Under the pieces are notes generated by a model that made no database searches, was not told the DNA's origin, and was given only the letters and a program-made list of their open reading frames with translations. The translations under genes and the position numbers were made by a program. From Haloglomus halophilum (GTDB taxonomy: Archaea; Halobacteriota; Halobacteria; Halobacteriales; Haloarculaceae), in NCBI RefSeq assembly GCF_024298885.1, contig NZ_CP101166.1:248001-312000 (forward strand): a stretch of DNA of 64,000 nucleotides. Reading direction: 5' to 3'. Positions 27,855 to 36,920 of this stretch are shown piece by piece (the stretch's first letter is position 1; every line of letters begins with the position of its first letter).

Positions 27855-28826
27855 ATGGCCGAGTCGACTACAGACACGTCCGGAGATGATAGAGACTACC
27901 GTGTTCTGATATCCTGCCCGTTGATTCTTGATGATATCGACAAATACCAATCGCAACTCAACGAGAACGGTATCTCGTACACTATTGCCGACGTGGACCA
28001 GCAACTTGATGAGCACGAACTTCTCGAAACACTGCCGGCTTACGATGGGATTCTCGCAGGAGATGACGAGCTCTCCGCCGAAGTAATCGAGTCGTGCCCA
28101 CGACTCAAGGTGATCTCGAAATGGGGTATCGGAACTGACAATATCGATTTCGATGCTGCCGAACGACACGGAGTGGAAGTGTATAACACCCCCGGAGCGT
28201 TCACCGACGAGGTTGCTGATATCGTCATCGGATACGCAATACTCCTGACGCGCCAACTCCACCAGATCGACAATGCGGTCCGTCAAGGCAAATGGTTCTG
28301 TCCGAGAGGAACGTCACTTCAGGGGAAGAGGTTCGGTGTTGTTGGGGTTGGTAACATCGGTTCCACAGTTGCACGACGTGCTGCCGCACATGGAATGAAA
28401 GTAATTGGTAACGACGTGCAACCGCTTCCGGATGATCTGGTCGAGGATATTGGTATCGAGCCTGTTGACCGTAGCACTCTATTTGAAGAGGCAGACATCG
28501 TCAGCCTCAATTGCGCACTTGTCGATGGAACACGGAATCTCGTTAGTCATGACGAGTTGGCTGCTCTTGGCTCCGATGGCTACCTCATCAATACCGCGCG
28601 GGGAGAACTCATCGATCAGGATGCCCTCATTAGCGCCCTGGAGTCAGGGACGATCGCAGGCGCTGGCCTAGATGTTTTTCAGCGGGAACCATTACCCGCA
28701 GATAGTCCACTGACTGAATTAGATAACGTCGTTCTTGGGACCCATAATGCCCAGAATACGCATGAAGCAGTTGCCTCTGTCAACGAGAGAGCAGTAAGGA
28801 ATCTAGTCGAAGGCCTCTCTACCTGA
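27855..28826 (+). CDS. D-isomer-specific 2-hydroxyacid dehydrogenase (phosphoglycerate-dehydrogenase-like)
   Basis: A 323-residue enzyme. KWGIGTDNIDFDAAERHGVE and NTPGAFTDEVADIVIGYAIL belong to the substrate domain. FGVVGVGNIGSTVARRA (near residue 160) is the NAD loop. INTARGELID and GLDVFQREPLP supply the catalytic Arg and Glu, and GTHNAQNTHEAV places a histidine in the catalytic site with T-H-N instead of the usual P-H. It oxidises or reduces a D-2-hydroxy acid. ATG 27855 is chosen; an upstream TTG is weaker. A pseudogene fragment of a close paralogue lies at 13.5 kb. It may supply a precursor for the cytidylyltransferase product. Confidence 0.85.
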   Translation: MAESTTDTSGDDRDYRVLISCPLILDDIDKYQSQLNENGISYTIADVDQQLDEHELLETLPAYDGILAGDDELSAEVIESCPRLKVISKWGIGTDNIDFDAAERHGVEVYNTPGAFTDEVADIVIGYAILLTRQLHQIDNAVRQGKWFCPRGTSLQGKRFGVVGVGNIGSTVARRAAAHGMKVIGNDVQPLPDDLVEDIGIEPVDRSTLFEEADIVSLNCALVDGTRNLVSHDELAALGSDGYLINTARGELIDQDALISALESGTIAGAGLDVFQREPLPADSPLTELDNVVLGTHNAQNTHEAVASVNERAVRNLVEGLST

Positions 28827-28837
28827 ATATAGGGATG

Positions 28838-29283
28838 GGCCTTGTTTAGACGCTCGAATTCACGCGGTCCAGATGGTGAGAGACCATTCGATGTTTCTGA
28901 CAGCGGTCTTTAGGACGATCTCTCGAAACTGACCGAACCACGTTCTGGGTTTAAATGTCAAGCCGAATCGCTTGCGAAGCGTGAAAAATATCCATTCGAC
29001 GATATACCCCCGATGGAACGGTTCATTATCCATCCGAACATTGTTAGCGCCAGCACCCGAGTAGAATTCACGGTGCTTGATCACGGGTCTAATGCCTTCT
29101 TCCCGCAGAATGTGACGCATTTTGTCCCAGTCGAAGCCTTTGTCGGCGACCACAGTTCTCAAGCGGTCGAGATTTCTCGTGAGGACTTGCCACGCGATTT
29201 GTGTGTCGTGTAGAAGGCTCATCGAGCAGTGTGCCTCGAGGATGGCCCTTGTCGAGCAATCCACGAGAGGCGTCGTTTTCACC
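28838..29283 (-). mobile_element. IS5-family element remnant, one end and C-terminal transposase
   Basis: One terminus GGCCTTGTTTAGACGC is present at 28838, identical to that of the small element at 25749. The inside codes, on the minus strand, for the C-terminal ~140 residues of an IS5-type transposase (28860-29283): VVADKGFDWDKMRHILREEG, IRPVIKHREFYS and TWFGQFREIVLKTAVRNIEW, the region with the last catalytic residue. The rest was cut off by insertion of an IS6-type element at 29284, and the other half is not found beyond it. Confidence 0.75.
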
Positions 29284-29990
29284 GGCACTGTCTGGTTACG
29301 AACCCCTCAGCTGGCGTTCGTCCGCCGAGCGATCGGTGCAGTAGTTGTTCGTTGTAGTATTGTACGAAGTGAGAAATACATCGCCGGAGGCTCCGCCGAC
29401 TGCCCACCCACGAGCGATAGAAGCGGTCGATGCGTTGCTTGAGGGTGTGAAACCAGGTTTCGATGAGGTTTCGGTTGGTGTAGGTCACCCGACCGCCCAG
29501 CCCTGATCGATTGAGGGCAGTCCGAGAGCCGAACGAATGAGTCAGAAACGTGGTTTTCGAGCAATCGTGGTTTTCTGTGAGTCGGTGGAGGAACGGAGCA
29601 GTTGGATTGGTGCCGTGACGTCCAAAAATTTGCGCATCGAGAATCAGTTTTGTATCGAGGTCAATTGCAGCATATACCCCAACACAACTCACCGTTGATC
29701 CGGACAGCAGTCACGTCAACCGCGACCCGCCGACGGTGTCGCCACGGTGGGTCGAGACTGATATCAGTTATCCGAGGTACCCAATGAAAGAACGCCTGGT
29801 TCGAACGTTCAATGCCGAGAAATGCAAGAATCGATTCTATTTTCTCTAAGCGAACATTCAGTCGCGTGGAGCCGGACGGCGAAAGCTCTGACGGGCTTCG
29901 CCGTCCGCTCAGGCTCCCAATATTCATATAACTCTCCATCATACAGCCTACTGAGAGGGTCTGCGAGCTTCCTGGGCAGACTACTCAACG
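29279..29990 (-). pseudogene. IS6-family transposase, multiply frameshifted
   Basis: Three frames are needed to follow the family sequence. DPLSRLYDGELYEYWEPERT and PVRAFAVRLHATECSLRE form the N-terminus, EKIESILAFLGIERSNQ and VAVDVTAVRINGELCW the helix-turn-helix and first catalytic region (the usual D-E-T reads D-V-T), and LIETWFHTLKQRIDRFY the end of the core. The original stop is lost and the frame reads through the terminal repeat. It is more decayed than its twin at 22.3 kb. Confidence 0.8.
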
Positions 29991-30029
29991 ACTTGCTCTT
30001 TCCTCGATCTGCGCTAACTAGACAATGCC
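29284..30029 (-). mobile_element. IS6-family element, inactive (746 bp, twin of 22269-23014)
   Basis: The ends are GGCACTGTCTGGTT (29284) and AACTAGACAATGCC (ending 30029), each one or two bases off the perfect repeats of the element at 22.3 kb, and the length is identical. It interrupts the IS5-type remnant. The flanks (TTTTCACC and GTTTTAAC) differ, so no target duplication is left. Confidence 0.85.
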
Positions 30030-30074
30030 GTTTTAACTAATCGGTATTAGCGTATGACATTCATTGAATGCTAC

Positions 30075-31171
30075 TTATTTTGTATCAATATACCCAAGAG
30101 CGGCCAGTTTATCTTCTATATTTTCTTCAGAATTGTCCTGATGCTTAAATGGTGCTTTTTCATAAAACCTCTCTTCGATAGGTATAGTTCCAATAACTGA
30201 TTCGTCAACCGTGAACCAAGGGACTTGTCTTCCTTCTGGATAATGGGTCTGGGGGTGAAAGAACAGATTATGCTCACCAAGAAATTCTCCATGATCAGCA
30301 GTCACAATAACAGAACAGTTAACCCTTTCAACAAGACGTTTTACCTCTTCTAATACATACAGTAGATTGTCACGGTATGCCGCTCTAAGTTCTTGTGTCG
30401 AAATATCTCCGGTTTCAATTCGATTTTTGATTGTGTGGGTCGGAAGTGTCATTTCCTCTTCTTCTAATTCCCGGGCGCCCAAATCTTCTTCAAATATTCT
30501 GGACAACATCTCGCTATCGATAGCATCGGGGATTTCTTCGCTCTCTCGGATGTTTTTGAGGTCTAGTTCCTCCAATTCATTACTATCCAGTCCCCAAGGA
30601 AGTATTTTTGAATCCCCAATATACGGCGAATGTGGTTGCATATAATGGACTACTAATCGAGTATTATCCGACTGTGCGGCCAGAGCTAAAGAGACATCTG
30701 TAACATCCTTTGCAGGTGTAGTTCCAAGTAAGGGGTTCCAATGGGTGTCCCAAACATCCACAATCGAATCTAAGTGTTCAGAAGGACGATAATCTTTGTC
30801 TCGACTCTGGAACGAGAAGTCTGATACATGCGGTGCAGCACTGGTATATGTCAAATCGTAATTTCCGGTCCAAGTTCGCTCCACATAATCAGCGGTCCAA
30901 GATGCGGAACTCCAGACAGCTTCAAGATCCCCGCTTAGAAAGTCGGAATAGTATTGGCAAAAGTAATCATATCTACATGCGTCAAGAACGATCAATACAA
31001 ATTCATTCTCACTTACAAAGTGTTCAATTTTGGGCTTTTGCTTATCTATATGGTTAATATTTCGATATACTTCACCTCTGATCGGTCCGATAGCCTTTGC
31101 AATAGTCTTTCGTTTTATATATCCTGGAACCTTCCCGGATTTTTTATACCTTTCTTTATCAAACTCGCCAT
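30075..31171 (-). CDS. AlkP/sulfatase-superfamily protein of the DACRYD type, probable 5' frameshift
   Basis: The core (30075-30995) reads IVLDACRYDYFCQYYSDFL with the metal Asp and nucleophile Cys, VVHYMQPHSPYIG, and VIVTADHGEFLGEHNLFFHP with the D-H pair and later His, ending DKLAALGYIDTK. The frame is open upstream to about 31.18 kb without any ATG. A TTG within the first beta strand is not a believable start. In the neighbouring frame an ATG at 31171 opens MASLIKKGIKNPGRF, which resembles the N-termini of relatives (for example LRNPREVLFW in the 16.5 kb gene). One frameshift near 31.13 kb would join them. Either the gene is freshly broken, or there is a sequence error. It is AT-rich compared with its surroundings. 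Confidence 0.65.
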
Positions 31172-31242
31172 TCTAAGTTACCTTCATCACGTATGGTCCC
31201 TCTTTGCGTATAAGTCCTTAGCAATTTGTAGTATGGTGGTGT

Positions 31243-31995
31243 TCAGATAAGCTGATTCCATGCGAAGCGAACGAGCGCAACCACTCATCTGCGGTTGTTG
31301 CGGTAGCTTGGGTGAAAATATTCGAGAACGCATTGATTGGTTGTTTTACTTTTCTGGAGACACGTTCGTGCTGTAATAGAATCCGGAAGTCTTTGAAGAG
31401 TAACCAGCCGAAAGCCGGTGTTACCTGTCGTCTCTCAGAGATACAGAGAAGAGTGTGAGTAGATACTTCTGGCGATCACTATGTTCCGATTTCCATCGGA
31501 CTTGTATCTGAGATCGAGTTGGTGGCGTCGGCAGGCAAGTTGGAGTGAATCGCTGTCGTCAACGAGGAAGGCGGCGGTTTATATGTCATGTTTGCCGCGC
31601 AGCTTGCGGAGGAACAGCCACGCGAGACCGCCGGTCGTGACGTGTTTCAGATCCTTGTGGAGGAGATCGTTCATTTCGGGATCGACAGCAGCGTACAGCC
31701 AGTACTTATCGCTATCGAGCCAGATATCCGTCTCGTCGACCGCGACGTGATCTGGCGAGCGGCCCGACCCGGGCTGTAACTCGGCATTGTGAACCCAGTT
31801 GTGGACGGTGGAGCGCGCTCGTTCAACACCAGATACCTCAAGTATCAAAATTGTATTTAAAAGTGATAGTTCAGCAAGATGGAGCTGAATACCAAGCTTC
31901 GTCAACAGTCGCGGTGTTGCTTTACGCTCCACAAAGTCTACCTGGATCTCGTCCAAACAACCGGTGAGGCGAGCGTTTTCTGGCATAACTGCCAT
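31243..31995 (-). pseudogene. IS6-family transposase of a second type, broken
   Basis: The N-terminal 138 residues are open: LLTKLGIQLHLAELSLLNTI, ERARSTVHNWVHNAELQPGS, VAVDETDIWLDSDKYWLYAA with the first catalytic Asp, and LFLRKLRGKH. Beyond this the sequence shifts frame and decays, but the family end FAWNQLI and a stop are still readable at 31243. This transposase belongs to a different haloarchaeal IS6 group from the two 746-bp elements. No terminal repeats could be placed. Confidence 0.7.
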
Positions 31996-32073
31996 CCTAC
32001 GATTTCACCAAAGGCCATGAGTTACTGATACCGAACATTACAAGCCCTGGCAGTGGTGTGGATTATTTATCCG

Positions 32074-33135
32074 ATGAACTTGGAAGCCCGTCTCAATGAT
32101 AGGCCGATTTTCGTCACTGGCGCAGATGGTTTCGTCGGCTCTCACCTAACCGAGACATTGGTCGATTTCGGAGCGGATGTCCATGTCTTCGTTCGCGCAA
32201 CCTCGAGTGGGGAGCTCAGGAATATTCGACATCTCCAGGAGGAGATTACTGTTCACCGAGGAGATCTCCGGGACAAACATTCGGTCACGGAGGCTCTGAA
32301 GGCGATGACGGGGTATTCCGATATCATCGTCTTCCATCTGGCTGCGCAAGCCCATGTTGGGGAATCATGGGAGCGTCCATACGAGACAATCGACACGAAC
32401 GTCAACGGGACACTGAATCTGTTGCAGGCTGCAGTCGACCTCGACCTCGATCTGTACAAGTTCGATACGGCTGGTACGAGCGAGGAGTACGGGAATATCG
32501 ACCAGCAGATGGAGGACAAGCACGAGTACGAAGAGGACGGACGGGTTATTCTGAGTGAACGGTCACCGGTTAATCCCACCTCAGTGTACGCCACCTCGAA
32601 ACTCGCGTCGGACTTCCTGACAATGAACTATCACGACGCGTATGATGTCCCGGGGGTCACAACCCGGATGTTCAACAACTACGGCCCCAGGCAGAATCCT
32701 CGCTACATTACGGGAACGATCATCACTCAGGCACTAAAACGTGATATCGTCGAACTCGGGAATCTCACGCCAAAGCGAGACATGTGTTTCGTCTCCGATG
32801 GTGTTCGCGGACATCTCCACGTTGCACTTGAGGGACAGCCCGGAGAGGAGTATGTCTATGGATACGGCGAGAACATTTCGATGCGAGAGTGGGCGAATCT
32901 CCTCTTAGAGGTGGGTAGCGAGGAAGGCTACTGGGAAAACCCCGAAATCGTCCAGCGCGACGATCGATTCCGTCCTGGTGATAGCGACGTTGAAGAGCTA
33001 CTCGTTGGCTACGAGAAACTTAATGAGGAGACGGGTTGGGAACCTGAAGTCGATTGGCGCGAAGGTGCCAGCCGGACAATCGAATGGTACGCGAGCAATC
33101 CAGAAAAGTGGGCAGGCCGGGTTGATTGGCGATGA
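32074..33135 (+). CDS. NAD-dependent sugar-nucleotide dehydratase/epimerase (GDP-mannose 4,6-dehydratase-like)
   Basis: A 353-residue extended SDR. The cofactor loop [15 protein letters not shown] starts near residue 14. [32 protein letters not shown] and [20 protein letters not shown] (catalytic Tyr-x3-Lys near residue 172) follow, then [17 protein letters not shown]. The pairing with a fucose-synthase-like reductase and a Gmm-like Nudix protein favours a GDP-sugar substrate, probably GDP-mannose to the 4-keto-6-deoxy form, but UDP- or CDP-sugars cannot be excluded. ATG 32074 is preferred to a GTG seven codons upstream. The stop overlaps the next start (ATGA). Confidence 0.75.
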   Translation: MNLEARLNDRPIFVTGADGFVGSHLTETLVDFGADVHVFVRATSSGELRNIRHLQEEITVHRGDLRDKHSVTEALKAMTGYSDIIVFHLAAQAHVGESWERPYETIDTNVNGTLNLLQAAVDLDLDLYKFDTAGTSEEYGNIDQQMEDKHEYEEDGRVILSERSPVNPTSVYATSKLASDFLTMNYHDAYDVPGVTTRMFNNYGPRQNPRYITGTIITQALKRDIVELGNLTPKRDMCFVSDGVRGHLHVALEGQPGEEYVYGYGENISMREWANLLLEVGSEEGYWENPEIVQRDDRFRPGDSDVEELLVGYEKLNEETGWEPEVDWREGASRTIEWYASNPEKWAGRVDWR

Positions 33136-34097
33136 CCGGACACGATTACTGGAGCGGACGGACGGTGATGGTCACTGGTGGAAGCGGGTTCCTGGGGAGT
33201 CACCTCGTTGATGAACTTGAACGCAGGAACGACGCTGTAGATATCTTCGTCCCCCGCAGCGATGAATACGATCTCCGCAATCGTGAAGCTATTCAGCAGG
33301 CTTTCGAGGAGTCAAAGGCGGATACTGTTATTCACCTCGCTGCAACGGTAGGGGGTATAGGAGCTAATCGCAAGAATCCTGGGCGCTACTTCTACGATAA
33401 TGCGATAATGGGAATCGAGCTTATGGAACAAGCTCGTCGATACGATATAGAGAAATTCAGCATCCTGGGCACGATATGCGCCTACCCTGAACATACACCT
33501 GTACCATTTTCTGAGGAGGATCTGTACAACGGGTACCCCGAGAAGACGAACGCACCCTACGGAATCGCCAAGAAGGCACTACACACACAATCGTGGGCCT
33601 ACCGGGAGCAATATGGATTCAACAGTATCTATCTCCTTCCCGTCAACCTCTACGGCCCTCGTGATGACTTCGATCTGGAGACTTCGCACGTTATCCCGGC
33701 AATAATCCGCAAGTGTATCGAGGCTCGAGAGAGCGGTGAAGACGCGATTACTGCGTGGGGTACCGGTAGTCCCACACGAGAATTTTTATTTGTAAAGGAT
33801 GCTGCCGAGGGGATACTGGACGCTACCGAGCAATACGATTCCTCCGAGCCGGTCAATCTCGGGAGCGGTGAAGAGATATCGATTCAGAATCTCATCGAAC
33901 TGATTGTAAATCTCACTGGATTTGAGGGGCAGATCGAGTGGGACACCTCGAAGCCAGATGGCCAACCTCGCCGCAAGCTGGATACTTCCCGTGCTAAGGA
34001 ACGATTTGACTGGGAGGCTTCAACAGAATTTCGTGACGGATTGCGTGAAACTATCGAATGGTACGAGCAAAATCGTGAGCGAATACTAGATGCCTGA
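33132..34097 (+). CDS. GDP-L-fucose synthase-like NAD-dependent epimerase/reductase
   Basis: A 321-residue extended [20 protein letters not shown] is the cofactor loop. [19 protein letters not shown] and [20 protein letters not shown] are typical of GDP-fucose synthases, as is [20 protein letters not shown], which keeps the active-site cysteine region. [20 protein letters not shown] has the catalytic Tyr and Lys. The enzyme would epimerise and reduce GDP-4-keto-6-deoxymannose. It overlaps the genes on both sides by a few bases, so the three are one translationally coupled unit. Confidence 0.8.
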   Translation: MTGHDYWSGRTVMVTGGSGFLGSHLVDELERRNDAVDIFVPRSDEYDLRNREAIQQAFEESKADTVIHLAATVGGIGANRKNPGRYFYDNAIMGIELMEQARRYDIEKFSILGTICAYPEHTPVPFSEEDLYNGYPEKTNAPYGIAKKALHTQSWAYREQYGFNSIYLLPVNLYGPRDDFDLETSHVIPAIIRKCIEARESGEDAITAWGTGSPTREFLFVKDAAEGILDATEQYDSSEPVNLGSGEEISIQNLIELIVNLTGFEGQIEWDTSKPDGQPRRKLDTSRAKERFDWEASTEFRDGLRETIEWYEQNRERILDA

Positions 34098-34584
34098 ACC
34101 CATCGGCCAGCCCGAACGCGTAGAGTGGATAGATGAGGAAACTTGGAGAGCTATCGTTCGGAATGTTCCCATAGTTTCAGTAGATCTGGTGGTGCTTGTT
34201 GATGGCGGAGTTGCTCTCGCGAAGCGCCGGAATCATCCAGCAAAAGGGGAGTGGTTCGTTCCGGGTGGCAGAGTTCATAAAGGAGAGATGCTTGACGATG
34301 CCGTAGACCGGATTGCGTATGAGGAGTTCGGCATAAAAATTGAAATTGTCGAATCGCTCGGGGCTTTCCAGCACCTATACGACGAATCTGAGATTTCTGG
34401 CAGTGGAGGTAAGCACTATTTAGCGAACGGTTTCGTTGTAGAGACCACAGACAAACCAACGGTTAGCGATGATCAACATGGTTCCGTCCGAGTTTTCAGT
34501 GAGCTTCCGGACAACCTTCACCCATATATAGAGGCGTACTTCCGCGACTCAGAGACATTGGAGGCCAGGTCTTTCGGACTTTAG
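34090..34584 (+). CDS. GDP-mannose mannosyl hydrolase-like Nudix protein
   Basis: A 164-residue Nudix protein. [19 protein letters not shown] matches the start of Gmm, and [20 protein letters not shown] continues into [12 protein letters not shown]. The Nudix box has Ile where the consensus has the first catalytic Glu of R-E-x-x-E-E. Gmm enzymes carry a similar change and hydrolyse the sugar-phosphate C-O bond of GDP-mannose instead of the pyrophosphate. This residue plus the GDP-sugar neighbours supports the call. It could balance the GDP-mannose pool for the two upstream enzymes. The ATG overlaps the end of the previous gene by eight bases. Confidence 0.75.
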   Translation: MPEPIGQPERVEWIDEETWRAIVRNVPIVSVDLVVLVDGGVALAKRRNHPAKGEWFVPGGRVHKGEMLDDAVDRIAYEEFGIKIEIVESLGAFQHLYDESEISGSGGKHYLANGFVVETTDKPTVSDDQHGSVRVFSELPDNLHPYIEAYFRDSETLEARSFGL

Positions 34585-34601
34585 CTGATATTGATCGGAG
34601 A

Positions 34602-35125
34602 ATGTCCGTTCTGATTGTCGCCCTGAGCACCTCCCGCCCATAGGGGATATCCAGACCTTCACACGGAATATCGAATCTGGACTCCCCATTGCCGACTACT
34701 CAGTCGAAGTCCTCCACCTCAGCCTCGAAAGATACCGAATAATCTGGCATGACTGGATACCTGGCGTATCGCAGTTGCACTCCAGGAAGGCACTAGCAGC
34801 GCACTGTTTCGTGTACAACACGCACTAACGAGAAACCAGGTCCTTCGTCGACGAATACATGCCAGACGTTGTGCACGCTACACACGTCCGTTGCTGGCCC
34901 ACACTCATGTGCACGTAAGCACGAAATACCCGCTACACTATCGACTCATGCTCTCGAACTTGCCGAACAATCGAGGATACGTCATGCAGTCAGAACAGCA
35001 GATGCCGTTCACACAGTGAGCGAATTTACTCGGAATCTGCTCCTGCCGCCGATACAAGAAGAGATTTCGGGCGGTTCGACATCGAACCGGTCGCACGCTC
35101 GTGAAGAGACAGGTTTCGGATGTCA
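34602..35125 (+). pseudogene. GT4 glycosyltransferase remnant
   Basis: ATG 34602 starts SVLIVALSTSRP and then meets a stop. In other frames later pieces read like the middle of a GT4 enzyme: HEIPATLSTHALELAEQSRI and then RIRHAVRTADAVHTVSEFTR, the usual passage where the acceptor half ends with a list of contacts to the membrane-bound acceptor. Several stops and frameshifts lie between. The donor half is absent. It marks the right edge of the glycan cluster. Confidence 0.5.
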
Positions 35126-35855
35126 CACCGATTCGTCTCTTCGCTTTCTACCCAAATAACGGAGTCGTCGACTTCATGTCTAGCGAAGCTACAGTGTCGA
35201 AATTTATATTACTTATTATCAGATGCCCCAAACATGGTGTTAGAGAGGTTTTGAGCAACCGTCAGATGATATTCGATACGCCACCCGCAGATTTATTACT
35301 CCGCCGTCATTCTGTATACACAGCGAATCACCAGACGGGAACGGGCGTGTGGTGCAGCGTCACGATATCAACATCGAGAAACGGCGGGCCCTTTATACGG
35401 AACCCGCCGCCGTGTGTGAGACACGGACCTGCACGCACGGCCGTTATCCCTGCAGGAGCACATCATGAATAATCCCCTTCTGAATATACGAAACAGTCCG
35501 CTGGCGATCTGGTTTTTTAGCTAAACGTGATACACGGACGCGGCGAGGTAGAAACCCCACCTGTTGTGAATCGCGGACCCGGTATTGACCACGGTGCAGG
35601 CACGTCCCCGACATCTACGATACGACCCACGACTGCAGTCGTGGGCGTCCGCCCTGAGCCGCTGCGATGACTGGGACTGGGGGAGTCTTGCTCTGGCTGC
35701 CACTCCCACTGCTCGGCTTTCAGCCTCGCCATCGTCCGGGAACGATCGAGGCGACCAGTCCACGGAGCACACTCACCGAGCCAGCACGATGTGTACTCGA
35801 CCCTGGAACACCGACCCGGGCGGGCCTGAAAGGGGCCGCGGGCTCGGCGGCCTCT
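35126..35855. other. gene-free border region with one perfect palindrome
   Basis: No supported gene. Base composition changes from moderately AT-rich to GC-rich across this stretch. A perfect 20-base palindrome CCCACGACTGCAGTCGTGGG sits at 35626-35645; it has the same stem as the IS200/IS605-type ends at 42.26 and 44.56 kb, and is probably an isolated element end. Confidence 0.5.
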
Positions 35856-36051
35856 CCAGAAATCGGAGATTTCTGGGATGACGATGAGCTTCGCTCATCG
35901 AACCACCCCGACGACGCAAGGACCGCAGGGAGCGAAGCGACCGAGGACCGTCGTCCGAGAGAGCGACGCTCTCTCGTGATTCCGAGGAACCTCGTTCCCT
36001 CGAAGCTCGCGAATCTCCGATTCGCTCACTCTCGAAAATCCTCGATTTTCG
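35856..36051. repeat. array of short hairpins with three-base loops
   Basis: Within 196 bases lie at least five perfect or near-perfect hairpins: CCAGAAATC-GGA-GATTTCTGG (35856-35876), CGATGAGC-TTC-GCTCATCG (35882-35900), CGAGAGAGC-GAC-GCTCTCTCG (35956-35976), GCGAATC-TCC-GATTCGC (36009-36025) and CGAAAATC-CTC-GATTTTCG (36033-36051), plus a bulged one at 35983-36002. Stems are 7-9 bp with different sequence, loops always three bases. An open frame crosses the array but has no recognisable product. The same stem-and-loop style recurs at 45.6 kb. Confidence 0.8.
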
Positions 36052-36218
36052 GCGACAGCGAGTCGCGGGACCCCGAGCCAGCGGGGGCTTTCAATCGGTC
36101 GTCGCCGGCGCTGTCGCCGAAGAACGCACCATATCAAATCGACAACCACGCCTGACAGAGCTTTCGCGAACGACATCCCCCTGAATGACACTCCCCCAAC
36201 CCGGCTGCCAAACACACC

Positions 36219-36884
36219 TCACTCGACGAGCCCCTCGAACCGATCGACCTCGCTGATGGCCGACTTCACCGCCTGCGGGTCGACCGACAGTTCGTGGACG
36301 AGGAACTTCCCACCGCCCTTCCCCTCGTTGCGCTCAGTCGAGGTCAGGAATCCCATCAAAGCCATCTTGGAAAGGTGGTTCTGGACAGTCCGTGTCGTTC
36401 GTGCCTCCATCTCGACGGCCTCACAGAACCGCCGATACAGTTGCGCGACGGTCTTCGTCCGGACTTCATCGACCGACTCGTCCATCTCGAGGACCGCCAC
36501 CGCGTACAGAGAAAGCAGCGCATGACTCGAGAGCGAGGTCAACTCCGACTTGATGATCTCTTCCTCAACCTCCTCCTGAGCGACACGGACGTGCTCCTCG
36601 GCCACCTGGTCAGTGTCTGCCTTCTGAGCCATTTCCCCAGCCGTCCGAAGGATGTCTATCGCTCGCCGCGCCGACCCGGTGTTCGATGCCACGAGGGCTG
36701 CCGTCAGCGGAATCACGTCGTCGCTAAGCGCTCCCGACTCGAATGCCTCCGTGGCCCGCTGCTCGAGAATCGCCCGGAGCTCGGCCGCATCGTAGGGGGC
36801 GAAATGGATCTCCGTCTCGGCCAGCGTCGAGCGAACCCGCGCCGAGAGATTCTCATGGAACCTCTGATACATCTAGTTCGATAT
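36219..36884 (-). pseudogene. Orc1/Cdc6 C-terminal fragment
   Basis: From ATG 36872 the 217 residues match the end of the AAA+ lid and the winged-helix domain of archaeal Orc1/Cdc6: FHENLSARVRSTLAETEIHF, PYDAAELRAILEQRATEAFE, GSARRAIDILRTAGEMAQ and KMALMGFLTSTERNEGKGGG. Just upstream in frame the codons read VDVISN then a stop, exactly where intact proteins have the I-S-N-D sensor region. The Walker A and B half is missing. It cannot hydrolyse ATP. The protein could still bind origin DNA if expressed, but I read it as a truncated gene. Confidence 0.75.
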
Positions 36885-36920
36885 CACGTCGACCCTGTCC
36901 ACGAGAGAGTGATGGTAACG

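Noticed and set aside
35667..36155. Open frame through the hairpin array
   Set aside because: No recognisable domain. The reading frame is explained by the palindromic, GC-rich sequence; I prefer to describe the structure.
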